Shown here piece by piece: positions 1 through 8,400 of a stretch of DNA of 15,420 nucleotides (within the stretch, counting starts at the first letter, position 1; every line of letters begins with the position of its first letter). Source of the stretch: Chloroflexota bacterium (GTDB taxonomy: Bacteria > Chloroflexota > Anaerolineae > J102); NCBI GenBank assembly GCA_003353825.1, contig PIVW01000090.1:1-15420 (forward strand), in the 5' to 3' direction. A program made the position numbers and the translations under genes. The notes beneath the pieces were generated by a model, which saw only the letters and a program-made list of their open reading frames with translations, did no database searches and was not told the DNA's origin.

Positions 1-364
1 CTACGGAGCACTATTCCAAATGAAAATCGGCGAATAATGCCACGGTTTCAGAAACAAAAAACCAGCCAAACTGGGGATAACGGTGCAGTATTCGCACGAG
101 CGTCCTTTCATCTCCCTACCGCTGTAGTAGATTTTGCGGTATTGCCAAAAAAGCAATAGGCCACTAAGGACAACCAGAAGCGGCACAATCGCCATAACTC
201 GAAGCAGCGATGTCTTGAGTAGATTGCCCCATAGCCGCGCCTCCGGCCTGGCCCGATGCCTGAACGGCGGGTGCCAGGAAAGCGACATTGCTAAACACCC
301 AACCCGCCCAGATCACTGCCCCGATGACATGGATAACTCTCACCAACGATAGGATAAGTTGCAT
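1..364 (-). pseudogene. Frameshifted small integral membrane protein (DUF2269-like)
   Basis: The reading frame opens at the ATG ending at 364, preceded by AGGGAG about nine bases upstream. It encodes MQLILSLVRVIHVIGAVIWA and a second short stretch ending in GGAAMGQ, typical of small DUF2269/CopD-like membrane proteins. The frame is then lost near 221-225. Removing one base of the AATC context there would join MGQ to LLKTSLLRVMAIVPLL and the membrane segment VVLSGLLLFW, which lies in another frame. After that segment the translation (YRKIYYSG onward to a TAG at 1-3) no longer resembles the family, which normally carries further membrane helices. The gene therefore looks frameshifted and eroded at its C-terminus, unless the base call at the shift is wrong. 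Family assignment is from remembered sequence character and is moderately sure. The gene is divergent from sodA. Confidence 0.6.
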
Positions 365-426
365 GATTTGTTTCTCCCTGAGTCTCTCGTTTTGTGACCG
401 ACAATACGCAACAAGCTTATTCTTAT

Positions 427-454
427 ATTGTACACATCTTGTGCGAATGTACAA
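427..454 (-). promoter_or_regulatory. Candidate promoter of the left-pointing membrane gene
   Basis: Read on the - strand, TTGTAC (454-449) and TACAAT (432-427) are separated by 16 bases, a plausible -35/-10 pair about 60 bases ahead of the ATG at 364. Both hexamers sit inside the arms of the inverted repeat TTGTACA / TGTACAA, so a protein bound there would block transcription. Confidence 0.4.
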
Positions 455-514
455 CTTTCCTTGTCAACAAAACGAAGCACTTTCGTACATGAATGAAACC
501 TGTACTTTTGTACG
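428..514. promoter_or_regulatory. Cluster of GTAC half-sites between divergent genes (candidate operators)
   Basis: GTAC occurs five times in 84 bases: 430-433, 449-452, 485-488, 502-505 and 510-513. TTGTACA (428-434) and TGTACAA (448-454) form a perfect inverted repeat. CGTACA (484-489) and TGTACG (509-514) form a second. The last two cores make TGTACTTTTGTACG (501-514), close to the cyanobacterial LexA box RGTACNNNDGTWCB with one mismatch at the first base. The site ends where the -35 position of the sodA promoter begins. The regulator is unknown; LexA-like or metal/redox regulators are possible. Confidence 0.5.
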
Positions 515-542
515 TTATCTTGCCAACCTACCATGCTATAAT
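514..542 (+). promoter_or_regulatory. Extended -10 promoter of sodA
   Basis: A perfect TATAAT at 537-542 is preceded by TGC (534-536), giving an extended -10 element. The -35 position at 17-base spacing reads GTTATC (514-519), a poor match, as is common when the extended -10 is present. The predicted start near 549-550 leaves a leader of about 75 bases before the ATG at 623. The GTAC pair at 501-514 abuts the -35. Confidence 0.7.
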
Positions 543-622
543 GGATCTTGGTTGTTATCCATAATAACTGTGACACCTATACTGAATTGATAAGTAATCA
601 CCCACATAGGAGACATACGACA

Positions 623-1237
623 ATGGCTTTTGAACTCCCCGCACTCCCCTACGGATATGATGACTTGGCCCCTTCCATCGGCGGTGACACCATGCGCGTG
701 CACCATGGCAAGCACCATGCTGGTTACACCAATAACCTGAACGCTGCGATCGAGAAATATCCTGAGTTGGCTGACAAAAGTGTCGAAGACCTTTTGCGCA
801 ACATCGCCAGCGTTCCTGCCGATATCCGCACAGCTGTTCGTAACAATGGCGGCGGTTATGCCAACCACAGCCTCTTCTGGCAGATCCTGAGCCCCAACGG
901 TGGTGGCGCCCCCAGTGGTGATCTTGGCGCGGCCATTGATGCTCGGTTCGGCAGTTTCGACGAATTCAAGGCCAAATTCAGTGCTGCCGCCGGCGGCCAA
1001 TTTGGTTCGGGCTGGGGCTGGCTGGTGGTCGATGGTTTCGACAATCTGCAGGTGTACGGTTCGGCCAATCAAGATAGTCCCTACATGGAGGGTTGCACCC
1101 CCATTCTCGGTTTGGATGTTTGGGAACATGCCTACTATTTGAACTACCAAAACCGCCGCCCCGATTATGTTGCCGCTTTCTGGAACGTCGTCAATTGGGA
1201 TGCCGTGGCGGCCAAATGTGCTGCTGCCCTTGGCTGA
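623..1237 (+). CDS. sodA: Superoxide dismutase, Mn-type (Fe/Mn family)
   Basis: This cytosolic enzyme dismutates superoxide to oxygen and hydrogen peroxide. The 204-residue length is normal for the family. The four metal ligands are visible: His27 (MRVHHGKHH), His82 (NHSLFW), and Asp165 and His169 ([18 protein letters not shown]). Metal preference: Gly77 ([10 protein letters not shown]) occupies the place of the FeSOD glutamine, while Gln150 is supplied from the later SANQDSP motif. That is the MnSOD arrangement, although cambialistic use cannot be excluded. The start is the ATG at 623, with AGGAG (608-612) ten bases upstream. The frame is open further up to 548, but that extension has no family similarity and no ribosome site. 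It is a single-gene unit, with its own extended -10 promoter and a hairpin terminator directly behind it. Confidence 0.97.
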   Translation: MAFELPALPYGYDDLAPSIGGDTMRVHHGKHHAGYTNNLNAAIEKYPELADKSVEDLLRNIASVPADIRTAVRNNGGGYANHSLFWQILSPNGGGAPSGDLGAAIDARFGSFDEFKAKFSAAAGGQFGSGWGWLVVDGFDNLQVYGSANQDSPYMEGCTPILGLDVWEHAYYLNYQNRRPDYVAAFWNVVNWDAVAAKCAAALG

Positions 1238-1264
1238 TTCAATGCGCACAGCCCTGTAAATCGA

Positions 1265-1300
1265 ACCCTCAGGCCGAGTTTTGTGCCTGGGGGTCTTTTT
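1265..1300 (+). terminator. Rho-independent terminator of sodA
   Basis: Ten paired positions (ACCCTCAGGC 1265-1274 with GCCTGGGGGT 1285-1294, one G-T pair) enclose a 10-base loop and are followed by TCTTTTT. It lies 28 bases after the sodA stop codon. Confidence 0.9.
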
Positions 1301-1433
1301 CTTGCAAGAATTTAACAGTCAAGAACGCAACCTAACGGCCTCTCGAACGTTCTAATATATAGAGAGGATGGCGATATCTATCGCTGTCCGGCCCAGGTAA
1401 ACGCTCACCCAGACGGTTGCGGCAAACCCTCAC

Positions 1434-2159
1434 GTGTTCTTGACGAAAATCCGTTGGCAGCAATGGTTGGCGATCCTGTTCAGCGTCGGGTTGATAACGC
1501 TGGCCTGGATCTATCGCGACGCGCTAGCTGGTTACCTCAGTGATGCCAACAAAGCGCAAGCCTGGCTACGGAGCTTGGGACCGTTGGGACCGATCATGCT
1601 GGTTGTTCTCAATGCCGCTCAGATCGTAGTCGCACCAGTACCGGGGTATTTTGTGCAGGCGGCGGCCGGTTGGGCTTTTGGAGCATGGCCGGGAGCGATT
1701 TACGGCACCATTGGTATTGCCGTGGGTGGGGCGTTGGCGGCTTATCTCTCCCGTACATTGGGGCGTCCTTTTGCTTCTCGCATGGTAGGCGAACAACGCC
1801 TGATACGTTGGGAAAAAATGACACGGGCTGACAGCCCCTGGTTATGGGCGGTTCTACTTTTAGGGCCGGTTGGTGATATCCCTTACTTCCTGGCAGGACT
1901 CTCGACCTTTCCTATTCTCAACTTGGTGCTCATCGCCGTTGTCGTACGATTTCCCAGCGTCATTCTTGCCAGCGCTGTGGGAGCAGGTGTACTTTCGCTC
2001 AACAGAGAAGTGCTGGTTGCGGTTTTTGTGGTAACGGCCTTTGTACTCATTTTCTTATACCGCTACAGCGCCCGCCTTCAGGATGCCGCTGAAGATCGCA
2101 TTCTACGGCGCGTGCAAAGTCCCGAAGCCCCTGCTCCGCTCGAATCACACACAGAATAG
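1434..2159 (+). CDS. TVP38/TMEM64 (DedA-like, VTT domain) membrane protein
   Basis: A 241-residue polytopic inner-membrane protein. Hydrophobic segments fall near residues 10-27, 52-84, 87-105, 136-157, 162-186 and 192-209. The middle carries the VTT/SNARE-associated signature: APVPGYFVQAAAGWAFG (67-83), with a re-entrant Pro/Gly-rich stretch, then GTIGIAVGGALAAYLSRTLG, and a second helical hairpin LLGPVGDIPYFLAGLS. Family members are implicated in lipid scrambling or membrane homeostasis; the substrate here is unknown. The tail after residue 210 is charged and cytoplasmic. The start is a GTG at 1434 with no clear Shine-Dalgarno; a TTG two codons later is the alternative. It lies beyond the sodA terminator, so it needs its own promoter, perhaps in the AT-rich stretch at 1351-1362. 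Its stop lies 17 bases from the end of the convergent zinc-ribbon gene. Confidence 0.9.
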   Translation: MFLTKIRWQQWLAILFSVGLITLAWIYRDALAGYLSDANKAQAWLRSLGPLGPIMLVVLNAAQIVVAPVPGYFVQAAAGWAFGAWPGAIYGTIGIAVGGALAAYLSRTLGRPFASRMVGEQRLIRWEKMTRADSPWLWAVLLLGPVGDIPYFLAGLSTFPILNLVLIAVVVRFPSVILASAVGAGVLSLNREVLVAVFVVTAFVLIFLYRYSARLQDAAEDRILRRVQSPEAPAPLESHTE

Positions 2160-2176
2160 CCCGGGCACGAATTCTA

Positions 2177-2383
2177 TCAGGCCTCTGACACGTCAGGTTC
2201 TGACGCCGACTCTGAGGATACCTGGGGTTTACGCTTAGGCCGTGCGATTTTGACCAATTTACGACAGCGCGGACATTCTACACCCATGCTACGGCCTTTC
2301 TTTGGACTATTTTCCATGGCCATAACAATGGCTTCGTTGGTCAAGAACCATTGATTTCTACAGAACTGGCAGGTGACTTTCAT
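2177..2383 (-). CDS. Small zinc-ribbon protein
   Basis: A 68-residue protein starting MKVTCQFCRNQWFLTNEAI. It carries two CxxC knuckles, Cys5/Cys8 and Cys37/Cys40 (ECPRCRKLVKI), spaced as in a zinc ribbon or rubredoxin-like fold. A basic stretch (ARPKRKPQ) follows, then an acidic, Ser-rich tail. It could bind nucleic acid or act as an adaptor; the sequence does not show which. The start is ATG at 2383, but the upstream bases show no clear ribosome site. It converges on the TVP38-like gene. It lies downstream of the SNF2-SWIM operon on the same strand, separated by about 154 bases, so it could be read as a distal member or from its own promoter. Confidence 0.75.
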   Translation of the reverse strand: MKVTCQFCRNQWFLTNEAIVMAMENSPKKGRSMGVECPRCRKLVKIARPKRKPQVSSESASEPDVSEA

Positions 2384-2537
2384 AATTTTTTGGTGATGGG
2401 GCGCAAATATAAGCAGGTAGCATACGTTTGCGTTGGTGAGATGTGTTGAATTCTAATATGAGAAGTGAGAAATAATAATCGATACTCTGGTGATTCATCA
2501 TTCAGGAGTCACCTGGCGTACGGACTATCGCTGGAAT

Positions 2538-4349
2538 TTACTTACTGGTACTGGGGCCACCCACCATGCCATAACCCAACTCCAGCACTTTGCGCAAAAA
2601 GGCATGTTCGCGAGAACTGGGAACGATAAGCGTGCGGTCATCAAGCAAGCGGCAGTAGCGACGTAACTCGGGATCATCGAGGATGGCATTGCGTACTTCT
2701 TGAGAGCGCACCTGGATGGTTATCATTGTACGGCCTCGGCGTAGGGCAGTACTATCGGCAAGGCACTGATCCAGCCAGTCTTCAACCACCGGCGAGAGCG
2801 GACCCTCATGTCGAGACTGCAGCAACTCACGACGTTCTTTGAGCGTGCCCTCAGTCTGTTGTGCTTTGAGCCAGGCTGCTTTTTTCAGGTGGTAGTTGCC
2901 TTTGGCATCTTTAGTACCTAACAGAGGTAGAATCTGCTTTTGATAAGAGAGCAACTTTTTCTTGTTGGCATGAATCTTACAGGCTTCATCCACAGTGAAA
3001 AAGGGTTTGGTGCCACTGCTCGGAACGGAATAGCGGTTCGTGTGTCCGAACATGTAGGCACCCAACTCGTTGATGCGGAAATAGGTCAGTCCATCATAAC
3101 GAGTATAGGGGTTAATAGGACGTTGCCAGTTTTCAGTCGGGGTCTCCAAAAGGGCCGGGGCATGTTGAGGCTCGGTGTAGGCAAGGTCCAATGCACCTAA
3201 ACTGCCCAAGGTCTCCCACAGGATAACTAGCGTGTAGGCGCCCTGGATCGCGCGCCAAGGATCTTTGAGTTCAATGATGCTGAGTTTGCGCCCCGTACTG
3301 TCGTCGATGGCGTCCAAAGCCCCGTCAGGAGCAACCTCGAAATCAAATTGCCAAAGCTTTATCGCCTTGAAGAAATCATCAGTGCTTATCCACTCGTCAT
3401 TTGGACACCACGAGAGTGCTTCCACAACGCGATCGCGCCGGGTTCCAGGTTTGCTACGTTTAATATTACGTTTCTGCACATTGCGCAAATGGGGCATTCT
3501 ATCCAATTCATCGAAGGCGTCACTGTTCATCCAAGTTTCAACCGCGTCGAGCAGGATGTCGGCACTGGGGCGAGCCAACCATTCCCATCCCAGTGGTTTC
3601 AGCGTCAATGCTGTGCTGTGGCCGCTTCTTAATCCTAGCGACGCCATATTGCTACCCAATGCAAAGCGCACGAGGCCAACTGGCCTAATGGTTTCGTTCA
3701 GTTCTTGGCCCGAGGCAAGCTCAAAGAAATCCTGTTCAGCAAGGTGGTCGAGAATCAACTGGATGCTATCAAACGTTGGCATGTTTCGGTCATTGACCGA
3801 GATACGCCCCTGCCCGATTAACGCCAAAACTGTCATTAGATTTTGTAAACCTATGCCGGGTTCTGGGCTTCGCTCGAATCCGATTGACTCATAGCGGGGA
3901 GGTGGTTCCGGTTGGGTAGGGATCTTCCAAGGTTCCGGTTTGGGAGCTACTACCCTCAAAAGAGGCAATAATTCGGTTAGAATCTCTTGCTCTTCGTCGA
4001 GGAAAAGATCAAGGGCTGTGGGTATGTAGCCGCTCCAATAGCGTTGCGGGGCCGGTGGCACTACGCCAAAGCGTAATTGTACGGTCTCCAGTTGATACAC
4101 CCCCCCCGTGACATGAACTGTTAGACTAATGGTTTGCTGTGTGATCGGGTCAAGGCGCGGCCATAGTTTACGTAGAGCGGCTTTGCTGCCCATTTGTTCG
4201 ATGAGATAGAAAATGGCCTCATCACGGCGAGTGGCCTTGGGGTTGGGATGGTCGACAAGTTCTAATAACGCCTGCAAAGCGCTGATGTCGAATCGGGTAA
4301 AGTGACGAAAGAGTTGTTCTTGAATGGCTTTGATAGCAGTCTCAGTCAT
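2538..4349 (-). CDS. Large uncharacterised protein of the SNF2-SWIM operon; helicase-associated-like C-terminus
   Basis: A 603-residue soluble protein from the ATG at 4349. That ATG overlaps the SWIM gene stop as ATGA, which favours it over an ATG ten codons upstream with no ribosome site. I recognise no catalytic motif. The N-terminal 100 residues are helical (AIKAIQEQLFRHFTRFD onward). A Pro-rich linker spans about 133-155. Near 415-440, YDGLTYFRINELGAYMFG resembles the wing of a winged-helix domain. The last 150 residues contain SRHEGPLSPVVEDWLDQC followed by TMITIQVRSQEVRNAIL and end in LELGYGMVG. This pattern recalls the XPB-like/Helicase_C_3 region of actinobacterial helicase-associated proteins. 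That likeness is weak and from memory. Coupled translation with the SWIM protein argues for a shared complex with the SNF2 ATPase, perhaps as its DNA-binding or regulatory partner. Confidence 0.85.
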   Translation of the reverse strand: MTETAIKAIQEQLFRHFTRFDISALQALLELVDHPNPKATRRDEAIFYLIEQMGSKAALRKLWPRLDPITQQTISLTVHVTGGVYQLETVQLRFGVVPPAPQRYWSGYIPTALDLFLDEEQEILTELLPLLRVVAPKPEPWKIPTQPEPPPRYESIGFERSPEPGIGLQNLMTVLALIGQGRISVNDRNMPTFDSIQLILDHLAEQDFFELASGQELNETIRPVGLVRFALGSNMASLGLRSGHSTALTLKPLGWEWLARPSADILLDAVETWMNSDAFDELDRMPHLRNVQKRNIKRSKPGTRRDRVVEALSWCPNDEWISTDDFFKAIKLWQFDFEVAPDGALDAIDDSTGRKLSIIELKDPWRAIQGAYTLVILWETLGSLGALDLAYTEPQHAPALLETPTENWQRPINPYTRYDGLTYFRINELGAYMFGHTNRYSVPSSGTKPFFTVDEACKIHANKKKLLSYQKQILPLLGTKDAKGNYHLKKAAWLKAQQTEGTLKERRELLQSRHEGPLSPVVEDWLDQCLADSTALRRGRTMITIQVRSQEVRNAILDDPELRRYCRLLDDRTLIVPSSREHAFLRKVLELGYGMVGGPSTSK

Positions 4350-5140
4350 GAACTGGGTCCGGGTTCTTGATAAGCCCATGTCAGAGCGGACTCTGTCACG
4401 GCTGTATAGATTGGCGAGAGGAGGGTGACGAGATCGATCTGAGTGAAGGGGGGTGATCCCAAGCGTTTGAGGTGGGGCATAGGTGTTTGCGGTTGCGAGA
4501 TATTGAAACTGACGGTTTTTAGGCCTGCACCAATCTCATAGAAATCATTTAAAGACTCTGCCAGTGGTGGCGAGACATATCCTTCCTCGAGATCGGAGTC
4601 TCCGGCATCTACGCCGGATTGGCGGTAGTGACGCAAGGCCGAAAGCAGGTCTTCTTTACTGCGACCTCGTAAGAAAAAGAGCAAGAAAGGATCCTTCTCG
4701 AATCTTTCTGCGAGAACGTAGTAGAGACCGGCGATATGCTTACATGGTACTTCCCAATCGGGGCAGGTGCAGCCAGCCTGTAGAGCCTCTGCTTCGGGGA
4801 ATAAAGAGACCCCAACTTGTTCAAACACCTCGACGACTTCGGGGGGAATTTCTCCAGATAACAAGCGGGCGCTGTAAAGTGCCTGACTCGCCATGCGTTC
4901 AATGATCGTTTCCCAGGTTGCGTCGTCTAGGGGTTCGATCTGGATCGATGTGTCGTAAGTATGTGTGCCATCTTTAACCTTGGCACTAATTTCCCCAGGT
5001 CTGACATCTAATTTACGAATACTGCCGCGCTCGGCAAAGCGGCGGCCTCGACGCATGCGTCCCGGATGTGAAAAACTGGCAATTGCGTCGAGCCAGGCAT
5101 CGGCCCAGGTGGCCACGGGAGAAGGTGTTTCGGTAATCAC
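4346..5140 (-). CDS. SWIM zinc-finger protein
   Basis: A 264-residue protein whose SWIM motif is plain: Cys124-x-Cys126-x6-Cys133-x-His135 (CTCPDWEVPCKH), followed by the usual IAGLYYVLAERFEKDPF helix. SWIM domains bind zinc and mediate DNA or protein contacts, and bacterial SWIM genes often sit next to SNF2 ATPases (for example ywqA-ywqB in Bacillus). The N-terminal part has the family pattern of Trp-rich helix, RMRRGRRFAERG, and a beta strand IRKLDVRPGEISAKV. The C-terminal 90 residues are less conserved. The start is the GTG at 5140; an in-frame TAA lies three codons upstream, so it cannot begin earlier. No strong ribosome site is seen. It overlaps the next gene by four bases (ATGA). It is separated from the upstream SNF2 gene by 261 bases with a hairpin and tandem repeats. 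Confidence 0.93.
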   Translation of the reverse strand: MITETPSPVATWADAWLDAIASFSHPGRMRRGRRFAERGSIRKLDVRPGEISAKVKDGTHTYDTSIQIEPLDDATWETIIERMASQALYSARLLSGEIPPEVVEVFEQVGVSLFPEAEALQAGCTCPDWEVPCKHIAGLYYVLAERFEKDPFLLFFLRGRSKEDLLSALRHYRQSGVDAGDSDLEEGYVSPPLAESLNDFYEIGAGLKTVSFNISQPQTPMPHLKRLGSPPFTQIDLVTLLSPIYTAVTESALTWAYQEPGPSS

Positions 5141-5182
5141 GATGGTTTAAGGTGTATGATAAGAGTTTGGCATTGGGCGCTT

Positions 5183-5212
5183 CCGAAAAATGATCGACAA
5201 CTTTTTGTCGAT
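5183..5212 (-). terminator. Terminator-like or attenuator hairpin between SNF2 and SWIM genes
   Basis: ATCGACAA (5193-5200) and TTGTCGAT (5205-5212) pair perfectly around a four-base loop. On the - strand the hairpin is followed by CATTTTTC. It lies after the SNF2 stop and about 50 bases before the SWIM start, so it may reduce read-through within the operon. The stem is short and only half GC, so termination may be partial. Confidence 0.5.
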
Positions 5213-5216
5213 GTTT

Positions 5217-5247
5217 GTTGCAAGTGGCACGTTGCAAGTGGCAAGTT
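5217..5247. repeat. 14-bp tandem repeat, two copies
   Basis: GTTGCAAGTGGCAC is followed directly by GTTGCAAGTGGCAA and a partial third GTT. The core GCAAGT is the reverse complement of the ACTTGC core in the heptamer array at 5336-5356. The two arrays therefore face each other across about 90 bases. Confidence 0.8.
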
Positions 5248-5335
5248 CAACTTCGTCTGCAATCGAACTCGCACCTGCGACCTTGTGGTAAAGTGATTAT
5301 GTCAACTAAATGGTGTTGTCACAACTAAAAACCCT

Positions 5336-5356
5336 GCTACTTGCTACTTGCTACCT
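5336..5356. repeat. Heptamer tandem array, three copies
   Basis: GCTACTT, GCTACTT and GCTACCT follow one another without gaps, just after the SNF2 stop codon. Such short heptamer arrays are typical of intergenic repeat families in filamentous bacteria. The other heptamer array in the window is at 13277-13297. Confidence 0.8.
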
Positions 5357-5379
5357 GCCCCAGCGGGGCCTGATTTTTT
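5357..5379 (+). terminator. GC-rich hairpin followed by T-run
   Basis: GCCCC (5357-5361), AGC loop, GGGGC (5365-5369), then CTGA and six T on the + strand. No + strand gene ends nearby. It may simply stabilise the 3' end of the SNF2 message, block antisense transcription, or be part of the repeat cluster. On the - strand there is no adjacent T-run. Confidence 0.3.
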
Positions 5380-5401
5380 CAGCGCAGTCTGGGAACAATC
5401 G

Positions 5402-8400
5402 CTAAATTCTGTCAGTTCGCAGAGTCACTAAGTCGGCCAGATCATCCGTGGACATTTCGGCAATCCAGCCTTCGTCTGAACCGATGATCGCTTCTGCGAG
5501 TCCTTGCTTGCGTTCGATCATGTCATCGATGGCTTCTTCCAAGGTGCCTGCAGTGATGAATTTGTGAATTTGAACGTTACGGGTTTGGCCGATGCGATAG
5601 GCTCGATCGCTGGCCTGGTTCTCGACCGCCGGATTCCACCAACGATCATAGTGGAACACATGATTTGCAGCGGTTAGATTCAGGCCCAAACCACCCGTTT
5701 TGAGCGTAAGGACAAAAATCGGGGGACCTTGTGGATCATCCTGGAAACGGGCGATAAGTTCCTGACGTTTTTTAGCCGGTACACCACCATATAGATAGAG
5801 TACCGGACGATCGAGTTGTTCCTGGATGTGCGAGCTGAGCAGATGCCCCATTTCTGCAAATTGGGTGAACACAAGCGCTTTATCCCCGATATCGAGCATC
5901 TCTTCCAGCATGGCAATAAGGCGATCCAATTTACCACTGCGGCGTTCCAGCAATTCCAATGGTAATTTGTTGCCATCGATAGTGTGATGATACTGCGCCG
6001 GATGGTTCAGGATCTGTTTGAGTCGTGTAAGCAGGTTGAAGACGTGGATGCGTCTGGCCCGGCCACGGCTATCGGCCACGCGCGGTAAACCTTCATCGAC
6101 TACGGTCTCGTACAGGACGACTTGCTCTTCGCTAAGTGTACAATAGACCTTCATGTCCTGCCGTTCTGGTAGGTCTTGAATGACGGTCGGATCGCTCTTG
6201 AGGCGGCGCAGGATGAAGGGGCGAACCAATCGCTGCAAGCGCGCCGTCGTAATCGGATCCTGACTGCGTTCGATGGGGTAGGCGAACTGTTTACGGAAGC
6301 TGGACAAACTGCCCAGGTATCCTTTGTTCAAGAAGTGGAAGAGTGACCAGAGTTCTGTCAATTTGTTTTCTACGGGCGTTCCGGTTAGTACCATACGGAA
6401 TTGTGACGGAATCGTATAGACGGCTTGGGCTACCTGTGTGTCTGGATTCTTGATTTTTTGCGCTTCATCCAATATAAGACCATACCACTGTTGGTTATGC
6501 ACCCATTCAGCATCACGTCGTGCCAAGGTATAACTGGTTAGCACGACATCGTGATTTGATACTGTCCGAGCAAAGGCCTGTGCGCGTGGCCGGTCGCTGC
6601 CGTAATGAATAAACACGCGCAGGCCAGGGCCGAAGCGTTCGAATTCTCGTCGCCAGTTTCCTAATAGGGATGTCGGACAAATTAGTAGTGTGGGCTCGGG
6701 CAGTCCCCCCAACTCCTGTTGCTCATGCAAGAGCATGGCGATCGCCTGAATAGATTTTCCCAGCCCCATATCATCGGCCAACAAGGCGCCCAATCCCAGG
6801 TGGCGGTGCGAGTGCAACCAGGTGTAGCCAGCACACTGGTAGGGTCGAAGTTCACCACTGAGTGTGTCCGGCTGGCTGGCGCTGCAGAATGCTTCTTCTG
6901 TATGGCTTAATTGGTCGATAATCTCAGGTAACCAACCATCGACGATGACTTTATAAACCGGTAAACCTGCGATATCGACTTTGTCATCCAAACCCAAGGT
7001 TACGCGCATAGCCTGCTGCAAATCCATCCGCCCTTCAAAGCTATGCCGTTTCCAGAATTTCCGGGCCGCGTCAATCTGTTCAGGATCGAGCCGCAACCAG
7101 CGCCCCCCCTTCTGTACCAGAGGTGATCGCAAGGCCACAAGGTCTGCAAAGGCTTGCTGTGTCAACGTGGTCTCACCCAATACCAGTTCCCATCGGTATG
7201 AGATGGGCTGATCTGCGCTGCCAGGGTTCCACACCACATCCGGCGGGTTCGGCTGATTGGGACTAAGATAGAGCTTGAGCCCCAATCTGGCTTCGGCTTT
7301 TTCCCACCAATCTGGAAGAATCAGGCGGAAGCCACTCTGTTCTAAAACGGGCACTCCTTCTCGCAGGAAACTGTACACTTCTGTTGTACTAAGTTCTACC
7401 TGGGTGGGAGTGGGCGCCTGTAGGCTCCTTTCGATGGGAGGGAAAACGTTGGCCGCTTGTCCCAGGCTTTTCAAGAGTTTTTCCTGAGGGCGATTGAATC
7501 TCCGCTTTTTGTAAATTAAGGCGTCTTGCTGTGCCAGCCAGACCTCTTCAGCCGGAACCAGAATAGACAAATCATCACGGGCCTGTAACAGATACTTCAG
7601 ACACCAACCTCGTTCAGGCACGTGCAGGTTACCATTGTTACTGGAAGTGGGTGGCGGTACCAGGCGGAGCGCAATGGTGAAGCTGGTATTACCTGCAGGA
7701 GCCAGATTACGTTGCCAGGACTGCATTTCATCTGAGAGGATTTGTAATTGCCCTGCCCTGCCGTTAATGTCGGTGGGAAACACCAGGAGGGATTTCAACC
7801 AAGCTGCAACTGTATTACGATTGTGAAGATAACCGACACGATGAGGAGCGCCTACGCCCCAAGTCCGAACAAGGTGATCCCCAATGGTTTGGATGAATCT
7901 CTCAAGCAACAAGAGGGCCGAAGGTTCTTCATCATCGGCCGTCAATTCGCTTCTACAAAGGGGGGGCATAGCGTCGGAGACGGTGAGCAAGGACGAACGA
8001 ATGTCTCCTGTTTCCAGCACCGGTCTCCACACTGATCCGTAGCTATCGATCGAGCTGTACGAGGGTTGCATCGAAGGGATGTAACACTGTTGTGTCAAGG
8101 TCTCCAGCACCAAGTTCAAGGCCTTGTGCCAGTAATGCAAGGATGATCCTTGTACCACATGCTCAGGGTACTGACACGTATCCATCTTAGCCAAGAGATC
8201 AAGGGCCGTGGCTATGGGTAAACGCAAACCTGTTACTTCCCATGGCGCCAGATAGTGTGATTTGCGGTCTATCTCCCAAGAGTGGATGAGGTCGGGACTG
8301 GGTATCGGGCCGGTGCGAGACGAAGGAAGGTAGAGGGTGGCCTGCTCACTCCCTTGCGAGATCAGGCGTGCATCATAGGCCTGTAACAGATTGCGCAGGG

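Noticed and set aside
536..1249. 237-codon open frame on the - strand opposite sodA
   Set aside because: It mirrors the sodA codons, has low-complexity Gly/Val/Ile-rich translation with no family likeness, and covers the sodA promoter and terminator sides.
1368..1400. Ten-codon mini-ORF with GAGAGG directly before its ATG
   Set aside because: The purine stretch abuts the ATG, leaving no ribosome spacing, and nothing suggests a leader peptide.
3265..3894. 209-codon open frame on the + strand inside the 603-residue protein gene
   Set aside because: Antisense shadow, Ser/Arg-rich with no domain character; the - strand frame is longer, starts at an ATGA overlap and has a protein-like composition.
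5217..5356. Possible CRISPR-like array
   Set aside because: The repeat units are 7 and 14 bases, contiguous, without unique spacers, and there are no cas genes.
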